DNA of 64,000 bases, from contig NZ_FMZF01000006.1 of NCBI RefSeq assembly GCF_900102745.1, forward strand, positions 327,549 to 391,548. Reading direction: 5' to 3'. This document shows, piece after piece, positions 16,975-25,883 of the stretch; the first letter of the stretch is position 1; each line of letters opens with the position of its first letter. A program made the position numbers and the translations under genes. Source of the DNA: Geodermatophilus telluris (GTDB lineage Bacteria; Actinomycetota; Actinomycetes; Mycobacteriales; Geodermatophilaceae). The notes under the pieces are model-generated. The model saw only the letters and a list, made by a program, of their open reading frames with translations. It was not told the DNA's origin and did not search any database.

Positions 16975-18780
16975 TCAGCCCGCCCGGACGACCACCCGCG
17001 GCGGCGGCGGGTCGGCCGACAGCAGCGCGACGAGGTCGGCCCGGCGGTCGCGGACGGCGGCCTGGTTGACGTAGCCCTTGTCGGTGATCTCGCCGGCGTC
17101 GAGGCGCGCGGGCTCGGTGAGCACCAGCACCCGCTCGACGCACTGCGAGGAGCCCCCGCCGCGGGCGGCCAGCCGGCGCAGCGTGCCGGCCAGCTCGGCG
17201 CGCAGCGCGTCCTCGGGCACGCCGTCGGCGTCCACCCGGGCCGCGTGGTCGGGGTGCAGCCACACCATCGCGGTCACGCGGTCGCCGTCGGCGCCGCACA
17301 CCACCGCGTCGGTGAGCAGGCCGTCGGACGCCGACAGCAGCTGCGGCCGCAGCGTGCCGACGCTGACGAAGGTGCCGGTGGACAGCTTGAAGTCCTCGGC
17401 GATCCGGCCGCGGAAGACCAGGCCGGCGGCGGGGTCGTCCGGGTCGGCGAGCACGACGGCGTCGCCGGTGCGGAGGAAGCCGTGCTCGTCGAAGGCGGCC
17501 GCGGTGAGGTCGGGACGGCGGTGGTAGCCCGGCGTCACGTTGGGGCCGCTGACGCGGACCTCGGTCTTCTCCCCCACCGGCACCAGCGCGAGCTGCACGC
17601 CGGGCAGCGGGACGCCGAGGACGTCGCTGCGGGTGATCGGGAAGTGCGCGCTGGTGGCCGCGGGCGCGGTCTCGGTCAGCCCCCAGGAGGTGGTCATCGT
17701 CATCGTGGCGCCGTGGTCGGCGGCCAGCTTCTCCAGCCGGTCCCACAGCTGCTGGGGCAGCGCGGCGGCGGCGAAGAACCCCAGCCGCAGCCGCTCGAGG
17801 AACGCGCGGGCGGCCGCCGGGTCGCGCTCGAGGTGCGGCAGCAGCGCGGCGTACCCGGCGGGCACGTTGAGGTAGAGGGTCGGGCGGGCGTCGGTGAGGT
17901 TCCGCACGGTGCGACCGACCAGCGCCGGCGCGGGCCGCCCGTCGTCGATCCACATCGTGCCGCCGTTGGCCAGCACCATGTTCAGGTCGTGGTTGCCGCC
18001 GAAGGTGTGGCTCCACGGCAGCCAGTCGAGCAGCACCGGCGGCTCGGCGGTGAGGAACGGCCAGGCCTGGCGCACCTGCTGCTGGTTGGCCATCAGCATG
18101 CCGTGGGTGTTGAGCACGCCCTTCGGGGTGCCGGTGGACCCCGAGGTGAACAGGATCTTGGCGACGGTGTCCCGGCGCAGCGCGGCGCACCGCCGGTCGA
18201 CCTCCGCGGTCGGCTCGGCGCCGAAGGACCCCACCGCGACCGAGCCGGGCAGGTCGCCGTCCCGGGCCAGCACCGGCCGGTCCCCCGCGACGGCGGCGAC
18301 GGCCGGCGCGAAGGCGGCGTCCTCGGCCACGACGAGCCCCGGCTCGACGAGGTCGGCCATCGCGCGCAGCTTCGCGTGGTCGGTGCTCTGCAGGGAGTAG
18401 GCCACGCTCGTGGGCACCACCGGCGCGCCGACGGTCATCGCCGCGAGCGCGACCACCAGGTGCAGCCGGCTGTTGCCCGACAGCACCAGCACCGGGCGGT
18501 CGGCCAGGTCCCGGTCGAGCAGGCCCTGCGCGAGCCGGTCGGCCTGCGCCCGCGCCTCGCCCCAGGTGAGCCGGGCCCACTCGCCGTCGGCGCCGCGCTC
18601 GGCGAGCAGCAGCCGGTCGGGGTGCTCCGCGGCGTGCCGCCGGAACTCGTGCACCACGCTGACCGGGTGCGCGGCCAGCGGCTCGGCCGAGCGCAGCAGC
18701 ACGCGGCCGTCGGGCAGCCGCTCGGAGCGGATCCGCGGGACGGCGAAGGTCGCCGGGCTCCCGCTGTCGGCGTCGGGCAC
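16975..18780 (-). CDS. Feruloyl-CoA synthase-like AMP-binding ligase
   Basis: The protein has 601 residues of the ANL superfamily. P-loop TSGSTGTPKGVLNTHGMLMA lies near 212. The substrate-pocket block LDWLPWSHTFGGNHDLNMVLANGGTMWIDDG and the aberrant C-terminal hinge RIAEDFKLSTGTFVSVG are typical of feruloyl-CoA synthases and not of acetyl-CoA synthetases. These enzymes activate hydroxycinnamates such as ferulate with ATP and CoA. The GTG at 18780 has GGAGG upstream. There is no enoyl-CoA hydratase/aldolase partner nearby, so the substrate could be another aryl or acyl acid. Confidence 0.75.
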   Translation of the reverse strand: MPDADSGSPATFAVPRIRSERLPDGRVLLRSAEPLAAHPVSVVHEFRRHAAEHPDRLLLAERGADGEWARLTWGEARAQADRLAQGLLDRDLADRPVLVLSGNSRLHLVVALAAMTVGAPVVPTSVAYSLQSTDHAKLRAMADLVEPGLVVAEDAAFAPAVAAVAGDRPVLARDGDLPGSVAVGSFGAEPTAEVDRRCAALRRDTVAKILFTSGSTGTPKGVLNTHGMLMANQQQVRQAWPFLTAEPPVLLDWLPWSHTFGGNHDLNMVLANGGTMWIDDGRPAPALVGRTVRNLTDARPTLYLNVPAGYAALLPHLERDPAAARAFLERLRLGFFAAAALPQQLWDRLEKLAADHGATMTMTTSWGLTETAPAATSAHFPITRSDVLGVPLPGVQLALVPVGEKTEVRVSGPNVTPGYHRRPDLTAAAFDEHGFLRTGDAVVLADPDDPAAGLVFRGRIAEDFKLSTGTFVSVGTLRPQLLSASDGLLTDAVVCGADGDRVTAMVWLHPDHAARVDADGVPEDALRAELAGTLRRLAARGGGSSQCVERVLVLTEPARLDAGEITDKGYVNQAAVRDRRADLVALLSADPPPPRVVVRAG

Positions 18781-18928
18781 GTCGGCCTCCGGTGGTGGGG
18801 ACGGGACCCGGGCGGACCCGCTACACCCGGACGACGCGCGGGCAGGTCCCTGGAGCAGGTGTGACCGGCCCCATGAACCCACGCGGCCCGCACGCGGTCA
18901 AGGGAGCCCGCCGCGACCCGTCGGCGCC

Positions 18929-21367
18929 TCAGGCCGACTCGGGCTCCACCAGCGGACCGGGGCTCTCGGTGACCGGCCCGCGCGCCCCGGACCACTGCCA
19001 GTCGCGGATCTCGGGCAGGTCGACGCCGTGCGTGCGCACGTACGCCCGGTGCTCGATCAGCTTGCCCACCAGCGCCTCGCGGGCGTGCGCCGAGGTCGCC
19101 CCCAAGCGCGGGACGAGGTCGATGGCGGCGATGGCCAGGTTGAACCGGTCGATGCGGTTCATCACGCAGATGTCGAACGGCGTGGTCGTCGTCCCCTCCT
19201 CCACGTAGCCGCGCACGTGGATGTTGCGGTGGTTGGTCCGCCGGTAGGTCAGCCGGTGGATCAGCCACGGGTAGCCGTGGTAGGCGAAGACCACCGGGCG
19301 GTCGCGGGTGAACAGCGAGTCGAAGGCGGCACCGGAGAGGCCGTGCGGGTGCTCGCGCTCGTCCTGCAAGCGCATCAGGTCGACCACGTTGACCACCCGC
19401 ACCCTCAGGTCGGGGAACCACCCGCGGAGCACCTCGGCCGCGGCGAGGGTCTCCATCGTGGGCACGTCCCCGGCGCAGGCGAGGACGACGTCGGGCTCCT
19501 GCCCGGCGTCGTTGCTGGCCCAGTCCCAGATGCCGATGCCCTTGGTGGCGTGCACGACGGCGGCGTCCATGTCGAGGTACTGCAGCGCCGGCTGCTTGCC
19601 CGCGACGACGACGTTGACGTACTGCCTGCTGCGCAGGCAGTGGTCGGCCACCGACAGCAGGGTGTTGGCGTCCGGCGGCAGGTAGACCCGGATGACGTCG
19701 GCCTTCTTGTTCACCACGTGGTCGATGAAGCCGGGGTCCTGGTGGGAGAAGCCGTTGTGGTCCTGCCGCCACACGTGCGAGGTGAGCAGGTAGTTCAGCG
19801 AGGCGATCGGCTGCCGCCACGGGATGCCGTTGGTGGTCTTGAGCCACTTCGCGTGCTGGTTGACCATCGAGTCGACGATGTGCACGAACGCCTCGTAGCA
19901 GGAGAACAGGCCGTGCCGGCCGGTGAGCAGGTAGCCCTCCAGCCACCCCTGGCAGGTGTGCTCGGACAGGATCTCCATGACCCGACCGTCGGGGGCGAGG
20001 TGGTCGTCGGTGGGCAGGCGCTCGGCCACCCACGTGCGGTCGGTGACCTCCAGGACGTCGCCGAGGCGGTTGGAGTTGTTCTCGTCCGGCGCGAACAGCC
20101 GGAAGTCGTGCATGTTCTGGCGCATGACCTCGCGGAGGAAGCGGCCCAGCACGCGGGTGGCCTCCACCGCGCCGGTCCCGGGCTCGGTGACCTCGACGGC
20201 GTGGTCGCGGAAGTCCGGCATGCGCAGCGGCCGCAGCAGCGCGCCGCCGTTGGTGTGCGGGTTGGCGCTCATCCGCCGGTCGCCGCCGGGGTGCAGGTCG
20301 CGGACGGCGGGCACCGGCGCGCCGTCGGCGTCGAAGAGCTCCTCGGGGCGGTAGCTGCGCATCCAGGTCTCGAGCACCCGCCGGTGGCCCTCGTCGTCGC
20401 GGGCGTTGCTGAAGGGCACCTGGTGGGAGCGCCACGAGCCCTCGACCGGCAGCCCGTCGACCTCCGCCGGGCCGGTCCAGCCCTTGGGTGAGCGCAGCAC
20501 GACCATCGGCCAGCGCGGGCGCTCGGACACGCCCTCGTCCCGGGCACGGCGCTGGATGGCGGCGATCTCGTCGAGGCAGCGGTCCAGCGTGGCGGCGAAC
20601 GCCTGGTGCATCTGCACGGGGTCGGAGCCCTCCACCACGTGCGGCTCGTGGCCGTAGCCGCGCAGCAGGTCGGTGAGCTCGTCGCGGCCGATGCGGGCCA
20701 GGACCGTCGGGTTGGCGATCTTGTAGCCGTTGAGGTGCAGGATCGGCAGCACGGCGCCGTCGCGGGCCGGGTCGACGAACTTCGTGGAGTGCCAGCTGGT
20801 GGCCAGCGGCCCGGTCTCGGCCTCGCCGTCCCCGACGACGGCGGCGACCAGCAGGCCGGGGTTGTCGAAGGCGGCGCCGTAGGCGTGGGACAGCGCGTAC
20901 CCCAGCTCGCCGCCCTCGTGGATGGACCCCGGTGTCTCCGGCGCGACGTGGCTGGGGATCCCGCCGGGGAAGGAGAACTGGGTGAACAGCCGCTGCAGCC
21001 CCGGCTCGTCCTGCGAGACCTCCGGGTAGACCTCGCTGTAGGTGCCCTCCAGCCAGGCGGCCGCGACCGGCCCGGGCCCGCCGTGCCCGGGGCCCATGAC
21101 GTACATCGCGTCCAGGTCGCGCGCGGCGATGACCCGGTTGAGGTGGGCGTAGACGAAGTTCAGCCCCGGCGTGGTGCCCCAGTGGCCGAGCAGCCGCGGC
21201 TTGACGTGCTCCGGGCGCAACGGCTCCCGCAGCAGCGGGTTGCCCATCAGGTAGATCTGCCCGACCGACAGGTAGTTCGCCGCCCGCCACCACGCGTCGA
21301 TCGCCCGCAGCTCCCCGTCGTCGAGCGGGCCCGCGACCGTCGGCGGCTGCTCGGTGCTCGTGGTCAT
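18929..21367 (-). CDS. xfp: Xylulose-5-phosphate/fructose-6-phosphate phosphoketolase
   Basis: The protein has 812 residues, the usual length. The N-terminus [21 protein letters not shown] and [10 protein letters not shown] are diagnostic. The thiamine-diphosphate motif is GDGEAETGP (about 176-184) followed by NGYKIANPT. The enzyme cleaves xylulose-5-P or fructose-6-P with phosphate to acetyl-phosphate plus glyceraldehyde-3-P or erythrose-4-P. No acetate kinase or phosphotransacetylase gene is next to it. The ATG at 21367 follows a GGAGCG-type site. Confidence 0.93.
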   Translation of the reverse strand: MTTSTEQPPTVAGPLDDGELRAIDAWWRAANYLSVGQIYLMGNPLLREPLRPEHVKPRLLGHWGTTPGLNFVYAHLNRVIAARDLDAMYVMGPGHGGPGPVAAAWLEGTYSEVYPEVSQDEPGLQRLFTQFSFPGGIPSHVAPETPGSIHEGGELGYALSHAYGAAFDNPGLLVAAVVGDGEAETGPLATSWHSTKFVDPARDGAVLPILHLNGYKIANPTVLARIGRDELTDLLRGYGHEPHVVEGSDPVQMHQAFAATLDRCLDEIAAIQRRARDEGVSERPRWPMVVLRSPKGWTGPAEVDGLPVEGSWRSHQVPFSNARDDEGHRRVLETWMRSYRPEELFDADGAPVPAVRDLHPGGDRRMSANPHTNGGALLRPLRMPDFRDHAVEVTEPGTGAVEATRVLGRFLREVMRQNMHDFRLFAPDENNSNRLGDVLEVTDRTWVAERLPTDDHLAPDGRVMEILSEHTCQGWLEGYLLTGRHGLFSCYEAFVHIVDSMVNQHAKWLKTTNGIPWRQPIASLNYLLTSHVWRQDHNGFSHQDPGFIDHVVNKKADVIRVYLPPDANTLLSVADHCLRSRQYVNVVVAGKQPALQYLDMDAAVVHATKGIGIWDWASNDAGQEPDVVLACAGDVPTMETLAAAEVLRGWFPDLRVRVVNVVDLMRLQDEREHPHGLSGAAFDSLFTRDRPVVFAYHGYPWLIHRLTYRRTNHRNIHVRGYVEEGTTTTPFDICVMNRIDRFNLAIAAIDLVPRLGATSAHAREALVGKLIEHRAYVRTHGVDLPEIRDWQWSGARGPVTESPGPLVEPESA

Positions 21368-21452
21368 GCGGCGCTCCTGGGACTCGGGGGTCGGCGTCCC
21401 GATCCCACCGGCCCGGCCCGGGTGCGGCAAACCGGGCCCCGGCACGACCGGG

Positions 21453-22064
21453 TCAGCGGGGGTCGCGCCACATGGGGGTCAGCGGCGGGCAGCCGCCGGC
21501 CGGCTCGACGGCGTCGTGCGCGACGAACCCGTGCCGCCGGTACAGCGGGACGTTGCGCGCGCACGTGGCCTCGAGGTAGGCGGGCAGGCGCTCGGCGTCG
21601 CAGCGGTCGAGCACCGCGCGCAGCAGCGCGCTGCCCAGCCCCTGCGACTGCCGCCCGGGCCGGGTGCCGAGGTAGAGCAGGTAGGCGTGCGGCGGCAGGT
21701 CGCGGTGGTGGGCGTACAGCGCCGCGCGCACCTGCTGGAACGCGCGCATCCGCCGCCCGCCGGCCCGCAGCCACGCGGGCAGCTCGGCGAGGTCCTGACG
21801 CGCGGTCCCCCGCCAGGCGCCCGGCGGGAACCACACCGCGGCGGCGTCCCCGTGGGCGGTCGTCCACAGGCCGCCGAGGGACAGGCTGCGTGCGGCGTCG
21901 ACGGCGAGCGCCCGGCGCAGCCGCTCGTGCCGACGGCGCACCCCGGGCGGGAGGAGGTGGCAGAACAGCGGGTCGTCGGCGAAGGCCGAGGCCAGGGTGC
22001 GGGTCAGGGAGTCGGCGTCGGCCGCCCGGGCCGGGCGGACGGAGTGCTGGACGTCCTCGGTCAT
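21453..22064 (-). CDS. GNAT-family N-acetyltransferase
   Basis: The protein has 203 residues. The acetyl-CoA-binding motif A is [26 protein letters not shown] (Q/RxxGxG at about 133-140, quoted in part as RQSQGLG). The C-terminal motif B is [12 protein letters not shown]. The N-terminus [24 protein letters not shown] is typical of actinobacterial GNATs of unknown substrate. The ATG at 22064 is the first reasonable start. Confidence 0.8.
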   Translation of the reverse strand: MTEDVQHSVRPARAADADSLTRTLASAFADDPLFCHLLPPGVRRRHERLRRALAVDAARSLSLGGLWTTAHGDAAAVWFPPGAWRGTARQDLAELPAWLRAGGRRMRAFQQVRAALYAHHRDLPPHAYLLYLGTRPGRQSQGLGSALLRAVLDRCDAERLPAYLEATCARNVPLYRRHGFVAHDAVEPAGGCPPLTPMWRDPR

Positions 22065-22125
22065 GCCGGTCACCGTGCTCCCCGGCGGGTCACCGTCCCA
22101 GGGCCCGGCGACCCTCCCCCGCGGC

Positions 22126-22386
22126 TCAGGCCACGTCGTGCGTGGCCTCACCGGGCTCGGCGACGAGCCAGCCCGTGCGCCCGTGCAGCGGCGGGGTCTT
22201 GGTGCCGTCGGTGAACCAGACGACCACGCCCCCGCGCGACCGGCAGCGCGAGCGCACCACCCGCACCCGGCCGCCCTGGCGGGTCCGCGCGGGCCGCACC
22301 AGCGGCAGGCCGAAGTCCGAGCCGACGACGTCACTGGTCAGGACGGGCTCCCCGGCGGTCAGGTGGGACGTCGGGACGGTGCTCAT
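22126..22386 (-). CDS. SOS-box-controlled 86-residue hypothetical protein
   Basis: The product has 86 residues and is not recognised. The ATG follows AGGAGG at good spacing. The centre is basic and strand-rich (RTRQGGRVRVVRSRCRSRGGVVVWFTDG), which could form a small SH3-like or DNA-binding barrel, but that is a guess. Directly upstream lies a perfect LexA-type palindrome (22407-22422), and a hairpin terminates the upstream nuclease operon. The gene is therefore probably a separate LexA-repressed unit expressed on DNA damage. Confidence 0.65.
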   Translation of the reverse strand: MSTVPTSHLTAGEPVLTSDVVGSDFGLPLVRPARTRQGGRVRVVRSRCRSRGGVVVWFTDGTKTPPLHGRTGWLVAEPGEATHDVA

Positions 22387-22406
22387 CGCGGACCTCCTGC
22401 GGTGTT

Positions 22407-22422
22407 TCGAACGTGTGTTCGA
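22407..22422 (-). promoter_or_regulatory. Perfect SOS box (LexA-binding site)
   Basis: On the minus strand the site reads TCGAAC-ACAC-GTTCGA, a perfect palindrome matching the Gram-positive/mycobacterial SOS box consensus TCGAAC-N4-GTTCGA. It lies 21 bases upstream of the 86-codon gene start, within the likely promoter. Confidence 0.85.
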
Positions 22423-22443
22423 TGGTGCCACGGGTGGGCGTCC

Positions 22444-22461
22444 CGCGCCGCTCCCGGCGCG
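22444..22461 (-). terminator. Hairpin ending the nuclease operon
   Basis: CGCGCCG and CGGCGCG are perfect 7-base arms around a 4-base loop, 20 bases after the nuclease stop and before the SOS box. It would insulate the SOS gene from read-through. Confidence 0.5.
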
Positions 22462-22481
22462 CCGGCTCGGCCGGGCGGGGC

Positions 22482-23531
22482 TCAGCCGGGCGGGGCGCCG
22501 GTCCGGGTGACCCGGATGGTCCGGGGGCTGCGGGCCGTCCGGGTGGGCACCACCTCGCCGAGGTCGGCCAGCCGCTCGACCGCGGCGTCCTTGTCGACCT
22601 GGGTGCGCAGCGCGCCGCCGGACCACTCGCAGTGCAGCTCGCCCGCCGGCCCGGACCGGCCGCGCAGCCGCTCGCGCGCGTACTCCTTGTGCCGCCGGGC
22701 CTCGGTCTCGGCGGCCCGCCAGGCGTCGTAGTCGTGCACGGCCTCGGCGAAGTCGGCGTCGGTCACCGTCAGGCGGGACTGGCGGGAGGCCTCGCCCTCG
22801 GTCTCCGGGTCGACCGGCGGGCCCCAGCACAGGTCGAGGAAGGGGCACCAGTCGCACATGGCGTCCACGCCCGGGCCGAAGCCGTCGCGGGGGGCGGCGT
22901 CGACGCCGTCGTCCTCCACGGTGGCGTAGACGTCGGTGAGCCACAGCAGCGCCTCGGCGGTCAGCGCCGGGTCGGACTCCGCCTCGAAGACGACGTCCTC
23001 GCCGGAGTCGCGGGACAGGTAGCGCAGGCGCAGGCCGTCGACGTCCTGCCCGGCCCCGGCCGGCAGCCGCCGGTCGGCGGTCTGGCCGGTGCGCAGCAGC
23101 CACGCGTAGACGGCCACCTGGAACCAGTGCCGCACCGGCACGCCGCGGGTGAGGACCCGCTCGAAGCCGAACCGGGAGGTCGTCTTGAGGTCCTCCACGA
23201 CCGGGGCGTGCCACCAGTCGCAGCGGCCCTTGACCTGCTCCCCCCGCAGCCCGACCTCGGTGAGCCCGCCGTACTGGCGGCGCAGCGCGCGCAGCACGCC
23301 GCGGTGCAGCTCGGTCCCGATGAAGGCCTGCAGCCCGGTGCGGGTGTTGGTCGGCCGGCGCCGGGCGACCCGGTAGGCCGCCCGGCGCCGGCACTCGCCG
23401 AGCTCGGAGGCGCCGATGACCCGCTGGCGGGAGCGGGCGCGACGGCGGTCGAGGTCGCGGACGGCCGCGGCCAGGCTGGGCGCGGCCCGCCGCTCGGCGG
23501 CGCTCGGGCGGGCGGGCAGGACGGCGGTCAC
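22482..23531 (-). CDS. Cas4/RecB-like PD-(D/E)XK exonuclease with iron-sulfur cysteines
   Basis: The protein has 349 residues. The nuclease core shows Asp-105 in GRCDWW, the Glu/Asp-x-Lys in VVEDLKTT (113-118) and the QxxxY motif FQVAVYAW (Q138, Y142). A first cysteine (C47 in GECRRRAAYR) and a CxxC-x5-C group (C226, C229, C235 in CDWCPFLDLC) match the 4Fe-4S arrangement of Cas4 and AddB nucleases. Phages often pair such 'Cas4' exonucleases with a RecA-like ATPase, as here. The GTG has GGGGGAGG upstream. It would resect DNA ends for the adjacent annealase-like ATPase. Confidence 0.82.
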   Translation of the reverse strand: MTAVLPARPSAAERRAAPSLAAAVRDLDRRRARSRQRVIGASELGECRRRAAYRVARRRPTNTRTGLQAFIGTELHRGVLRALRRQYGGLTEVGLRGEQVKGRCDWWHAPVVEDLKTTSRFGFERVLTRGVPVRHWFQVAVYAWLLRTGQTADRRLPAGAGQDVDGLRLRYLSRDSGEDVVFEAESDPALTAEALLWLTDVYATVEDDGVDAAPRDGFGPGVDAMCDWCPFLDLCWGPPVDPETEGEASRQSRLTVTDADFAEAVHDYDAWRAAETEARRHKEYARERLRGRSGPAGELHCEWSGGALRTQVDKDAAVERLADLGEVVPTRTARSPRTIRVTRTGAPPG

Positions 23532-23550
23532 CGCGCGCCTCCCCCGGCGG

Positions 23551-23581
23551 GGAGCGGGGCCGGGCGGACCGGCCCCGCTCC
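23551..23581 (-). terminator. 13-bp perfect hairpin between ATPase and nuclease genes
   Basis: GGAGCGGGGCCGG (23551-23563) and CCGGCCCCGCTCC (23569-23581) are perfectly complementary around a 5-base loop. It lies in the 61-base gap between the two operon genes and may act as a partial terminator or attenuator, or protect the upstream mRNA from decay. Confidence 0.55.
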
Positions 23582-23592
23582 GGCGGCGGAGG

Positions 23593-25098
23593 TCACGCGA
23601 CGATCTCCTGCTGTCCCGCCTCCGCGGCCCGCTGCGTGGCGATCACGTCGCGGACGAGGGCGGTCAGCCGCTTGGTCGCCACGTGCTCCACCGGCCGGCC
23701 GAACCGGGCACCGATGCGCTCGTCGGTCACCCCCAGCGCCTCCAGGCTGGCCAGCACGCCGCGGCGGGCGGCGGTGCTCCGGCGCTCGCGGGGGTCGTCC
23801 GGCGTCGGCGAGGCCTCCAGCAGCGGGTTGGCCGGCACCGCCGGCCGGTCGGCGTCCGGTCGCGGCGCCACCGCGGTGGCTGCCTGCGCCGCGGCGGCGG
23901 CCTGGGCGGCCTGCACCACCGCGGCGGGCGTCTGCGGGACGGAGGGGTCGCCGGCCGCGACCCGGCGCCGCCCGGCCGGGTGGGCGCTCGCCGCCGCCTC
24001 GACGAGCTCCTCGTGCCGCGCCCTGATCAGCTCGGCCACGGTGTAGGGACCCGTGGGCGTCGGGACGTCGACCTGCAGCAGGCCGGCGCGGTTGCCCAGG
24101 CTCCACACCTCGCGCAGCTCGTCGTCGTCGCGGGCGTCACCGATCCGCGCGACCAGGTCGGCGACGTCGGGCTCGCCGCGCCCACCGGCCCGGGCCGCCG
24201 GCCGCTCGGCGGTCCGCTCGGCCGTGCGCTCGGTGCGGGTCTCCTCGGTGCGCTCGTGCTCGAGCAGCCCGCCGCCGTGGAAGGAGACGAGGTCGCGCAC
24301 GTGCGCGGTGCCCGGGTCGCACTTGAGCGCGTCGAAGACCAGCCACTCCAGCAGTCGGCCCTTCGCCTCGGGCACGGTGACCTCCCGGGCCGGGTCGTCG
24401 TTGGGCTTGATGCCGACGTGGACGCTGCGCGCCCCGACGATCAGCGGCCGGCGCCCGCGGCGCAGCCGCACCCACACGCTCGCGGCGTACGGGAACTCGC
24501 GGTGGGTCTGCACCGACCAGGTCTTCTGCCCCTCGATCGGGCGGCCGTTGGCGTCGACCTCGGTGACCTCCTTGCCGCGGGCGGTCACCACGACGATGCC
24601 GGGGAAGGTGAGCAGCTCGGTCTGCAGCTTGCGCCAGCGGGCGCCGGCGTCGTTCCAGAGGTTCTGGCTGATGGCCACCTCGGCGTTGGGGTCGCGCTTG
24701 AGCAGCTCGCGGTTGCGGGCGGACCGGGCGGCGCGCTCGCTGGCCCAGTCCTTCAGGCCGTCCCAGATCGCCGAGCCGGTGTCGATGGCCAGCACCACCG
24801 GCGGCTCGCCGGCGTCGGCCGCCCGGCGCGCCTCGGCCTTGACGGCCTGGACGGCGGCGAGCACCTGCGCGTAGGAGCCGTCGTGCTCGACGAGGTGGTA
24901 GTCGGCTCCGGGGATGGCGCCGTACTCGTCGCCGGCTCCCTCGTTGAGGTCGATCCAGTACAGCGCGCCGATCTTGTCCGAGGCGCTGAGCTGGGCCAGG
25001 GACCAGCTCTTGCCCGACTTCTCCTCACCCTCCAGGAGGATGCAGGGCCAGGGCACGCGGCCGGTCGGCTTGCGGGTCGTGAGGCCGGGAACGGCCAT
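23593..25098 (-). CDS. Phage-like RecA/Sak4-type recombination ATPase
   Basis: The protein has 501 residues. A RecA-like NTPase occupies about 1-270: Walker A GEEKSGKS (24-31) and Walker B VVLAIDTGS with Asp-106. The sequence LLEGEEKSGKSW...YWIDLNEG is of the type annotated in phages as Sak4 or 'RecA-like NTPase', a single-strand annealing recombinase. A charged Thr/Glu/Arg linker (about 282-305), an Ala/Pro-rich stretch and a C-terminal helical domain follow; Sak4 proteins are usually 230-330 residues, so this one is extended. It starts with ATG after AAGGAG and is preceded by a PafBC-type damage promoter. Confidence 0.7.
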   Translation of the reverse strand: MAVPGLTTRKPTGRVPWPCILLEGEEKSGKSWSLAQLSASDKIGALYWIDLNEGAGDEYGAIPGADYHLVEHDGSYAQVLAAVQAVKAEARRAADAGEPPVVLAIDTGSAIWDGLKDWASERAARSARNRELLKRDPNAEVAISQNLWNDAGARWRKLQTELLTFPGIVVVTARGKEVTEVDANGRPIEGQKTWSVQTHREFPYAASVWVRLRRGRRPLIVGARSVHVGIKPNDDPAREVTVPEAKGRLLEWLVFDALKCDPGTAHVRDLVSFHGGGLLEHERTEETRTERTAERTAERPAARAGGRGEPDVADLVARIGDARDDDELREVWSLGNRAGLLQVDVPTPTGPYTVAELIRARHEELVEAAASAHPAGRRRVAAGDPSVPQTPAAVVQAAQAAAAAQAATAVAPRPDADRPAVPANPLLEASPTPDDPRERRSTAARRGVLASLEALGVTDERIGARFGRPVEHVATKRLTALVRDVIATQRAAEAGQQEIVA

Positions 25099-25136
25099 GG
25101 TGGACTCCTTGTGACACGGGGAAGATGTCGATCCGC

Positions 25137-25159
25137 AATCTAGGGACGGGTACCGACAG
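25137..25159 (-). promoter_or_regulatory. PafBC (RecA-NDp)-type DNA-damage promoter of the ATPase operon
   Basis: On the minus strand the site reads CTGTCGGTA, eight bases, TAGATT. The mycobacterial RecA-NDp/PafBC consensus is TTGTCRGTG-N8-TANNNT; this matches 7 of 9 in the upstream element, the exact spacer and the whole -10. The predicted transcript starts about 30 bases before the ATG. Confidence 0.65.
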
Positions 25160-25288
25160 AACCGCGGTGTCAAGGCGGCTCGCCGGGTCCGCACGGCGCG
25201 TGTTCGCCCGGAGCGGAACCCCGGCGCGCCACGCCTCGGCCGGGCTCCGGGACGGCGGGCCTCGCTGACCGTGCCGGCGGCCGGGCAC

Positions 25289-25294
25289 TAGCCT
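25289..25294 (+). promoter_or_regulatory. -10 of a leaderless promoter
   Basis: TAGCCT ends 8 bases before the GTG of the 187-residue gene, so transcription would begin at or next to the start codon. No ribosome site is seen between them. Confidence 0.45.
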
Positions 25295-25302
25295 GCGGCG
25301 GT

Positions 25303-25866
25303 GTGAGCGGCTCCTCCCACGACGGTCCGGCCGGCGACCCGGGGGAGGCCGCCTCGCTGCGGGGGGCGACGCCCTACGACCTGTGGCTGTGGCGCCAGGA
25401 GACGGCGCAGCGCCTCGAGGACCTGTGCGCGCGGCTCCTGGACGCCGGCACCGCCGAGGGCTGCCGGGCCGCCGCGCCCGAGTTCCTGCGGCTGACCCGC
25501 CGGTTCCTCACGCTGCGGCTGACCGGAGTCGCCGCCGACCGGCGGCAGGCGTTCGAGCAGCGCGTGCCGCCGGCCGGCGGGCTCGCGGTGGCCGCGCTGT
25601 GGGCGGAGGTGTTCTGGGCGGCGCGGGCCGCCGCGCCGGAGGACGGGTCCGGCGTGCTGGAGGAGGCCGACGCCGCGATCCGCGGGCTGCTGGGCCTCTC
25701 GCCGGCCGACCTGGCCGGCCCGGAGGCCGTGCGCACCTGGTGGGCGCGGCTGCAGCAGGTGGAGGAGACCCTCGCCGGCCTGGAGGTGCAGGCGCAGGCG
25801 GCGCTGGAGGCCCGGCGGGAGGCGTACGAGGACGCGCTGGAGGTGCGCCGGTCGGGGACGTCCTGA
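25303..25866 (+). CDS. Hypothetical helical protein
   Basis: The 187-residue product is not recognised. It is largely alpha-helical: ATPYDLWLWRQETAQRLEDLCARLLDAG, then an Arg-rich FLRLTRRFLTLRLTGV and a coiled-coil-like C-terminus VEETLAGLEVQAQAALEARREAYEDALE. The GTG appears to be read from a leaderless mRNA. The gene sits inside the recombination island, convergent with the RecD2 gene 17 bases away, so a DNA-metabolism role is possible but unproven. Confidence 0.6.
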   Translation: MSGSSHDGPAGDPGEAASLRGATPYDLWLWRQETAQRLEDLCARLLDAGTAEGCRAAAPEFLRLTRRFLTLRLTGVAADRRQAFEQRVPPAGGLAVAALWAEVFWAARAAAPEDGSGVLEEADAAIRGLLGLSPADLAGPEAVRTWWARLQQVEETLAGLEVQAQAALEARREAYEDALEVRRSGTS

Positions 25867-25883
25867 CCCCTCGCCCGGCCTCC

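Noticed and set aside
22482..23531. A CRISPR-associated Cas4 with a nearby CRISPR array
   Set aside because: The nuclease is Cas4-like, but no repeat-spacer array and no cas1 or cas2 gene lie in the window. It fits a recombination exonuclease better.
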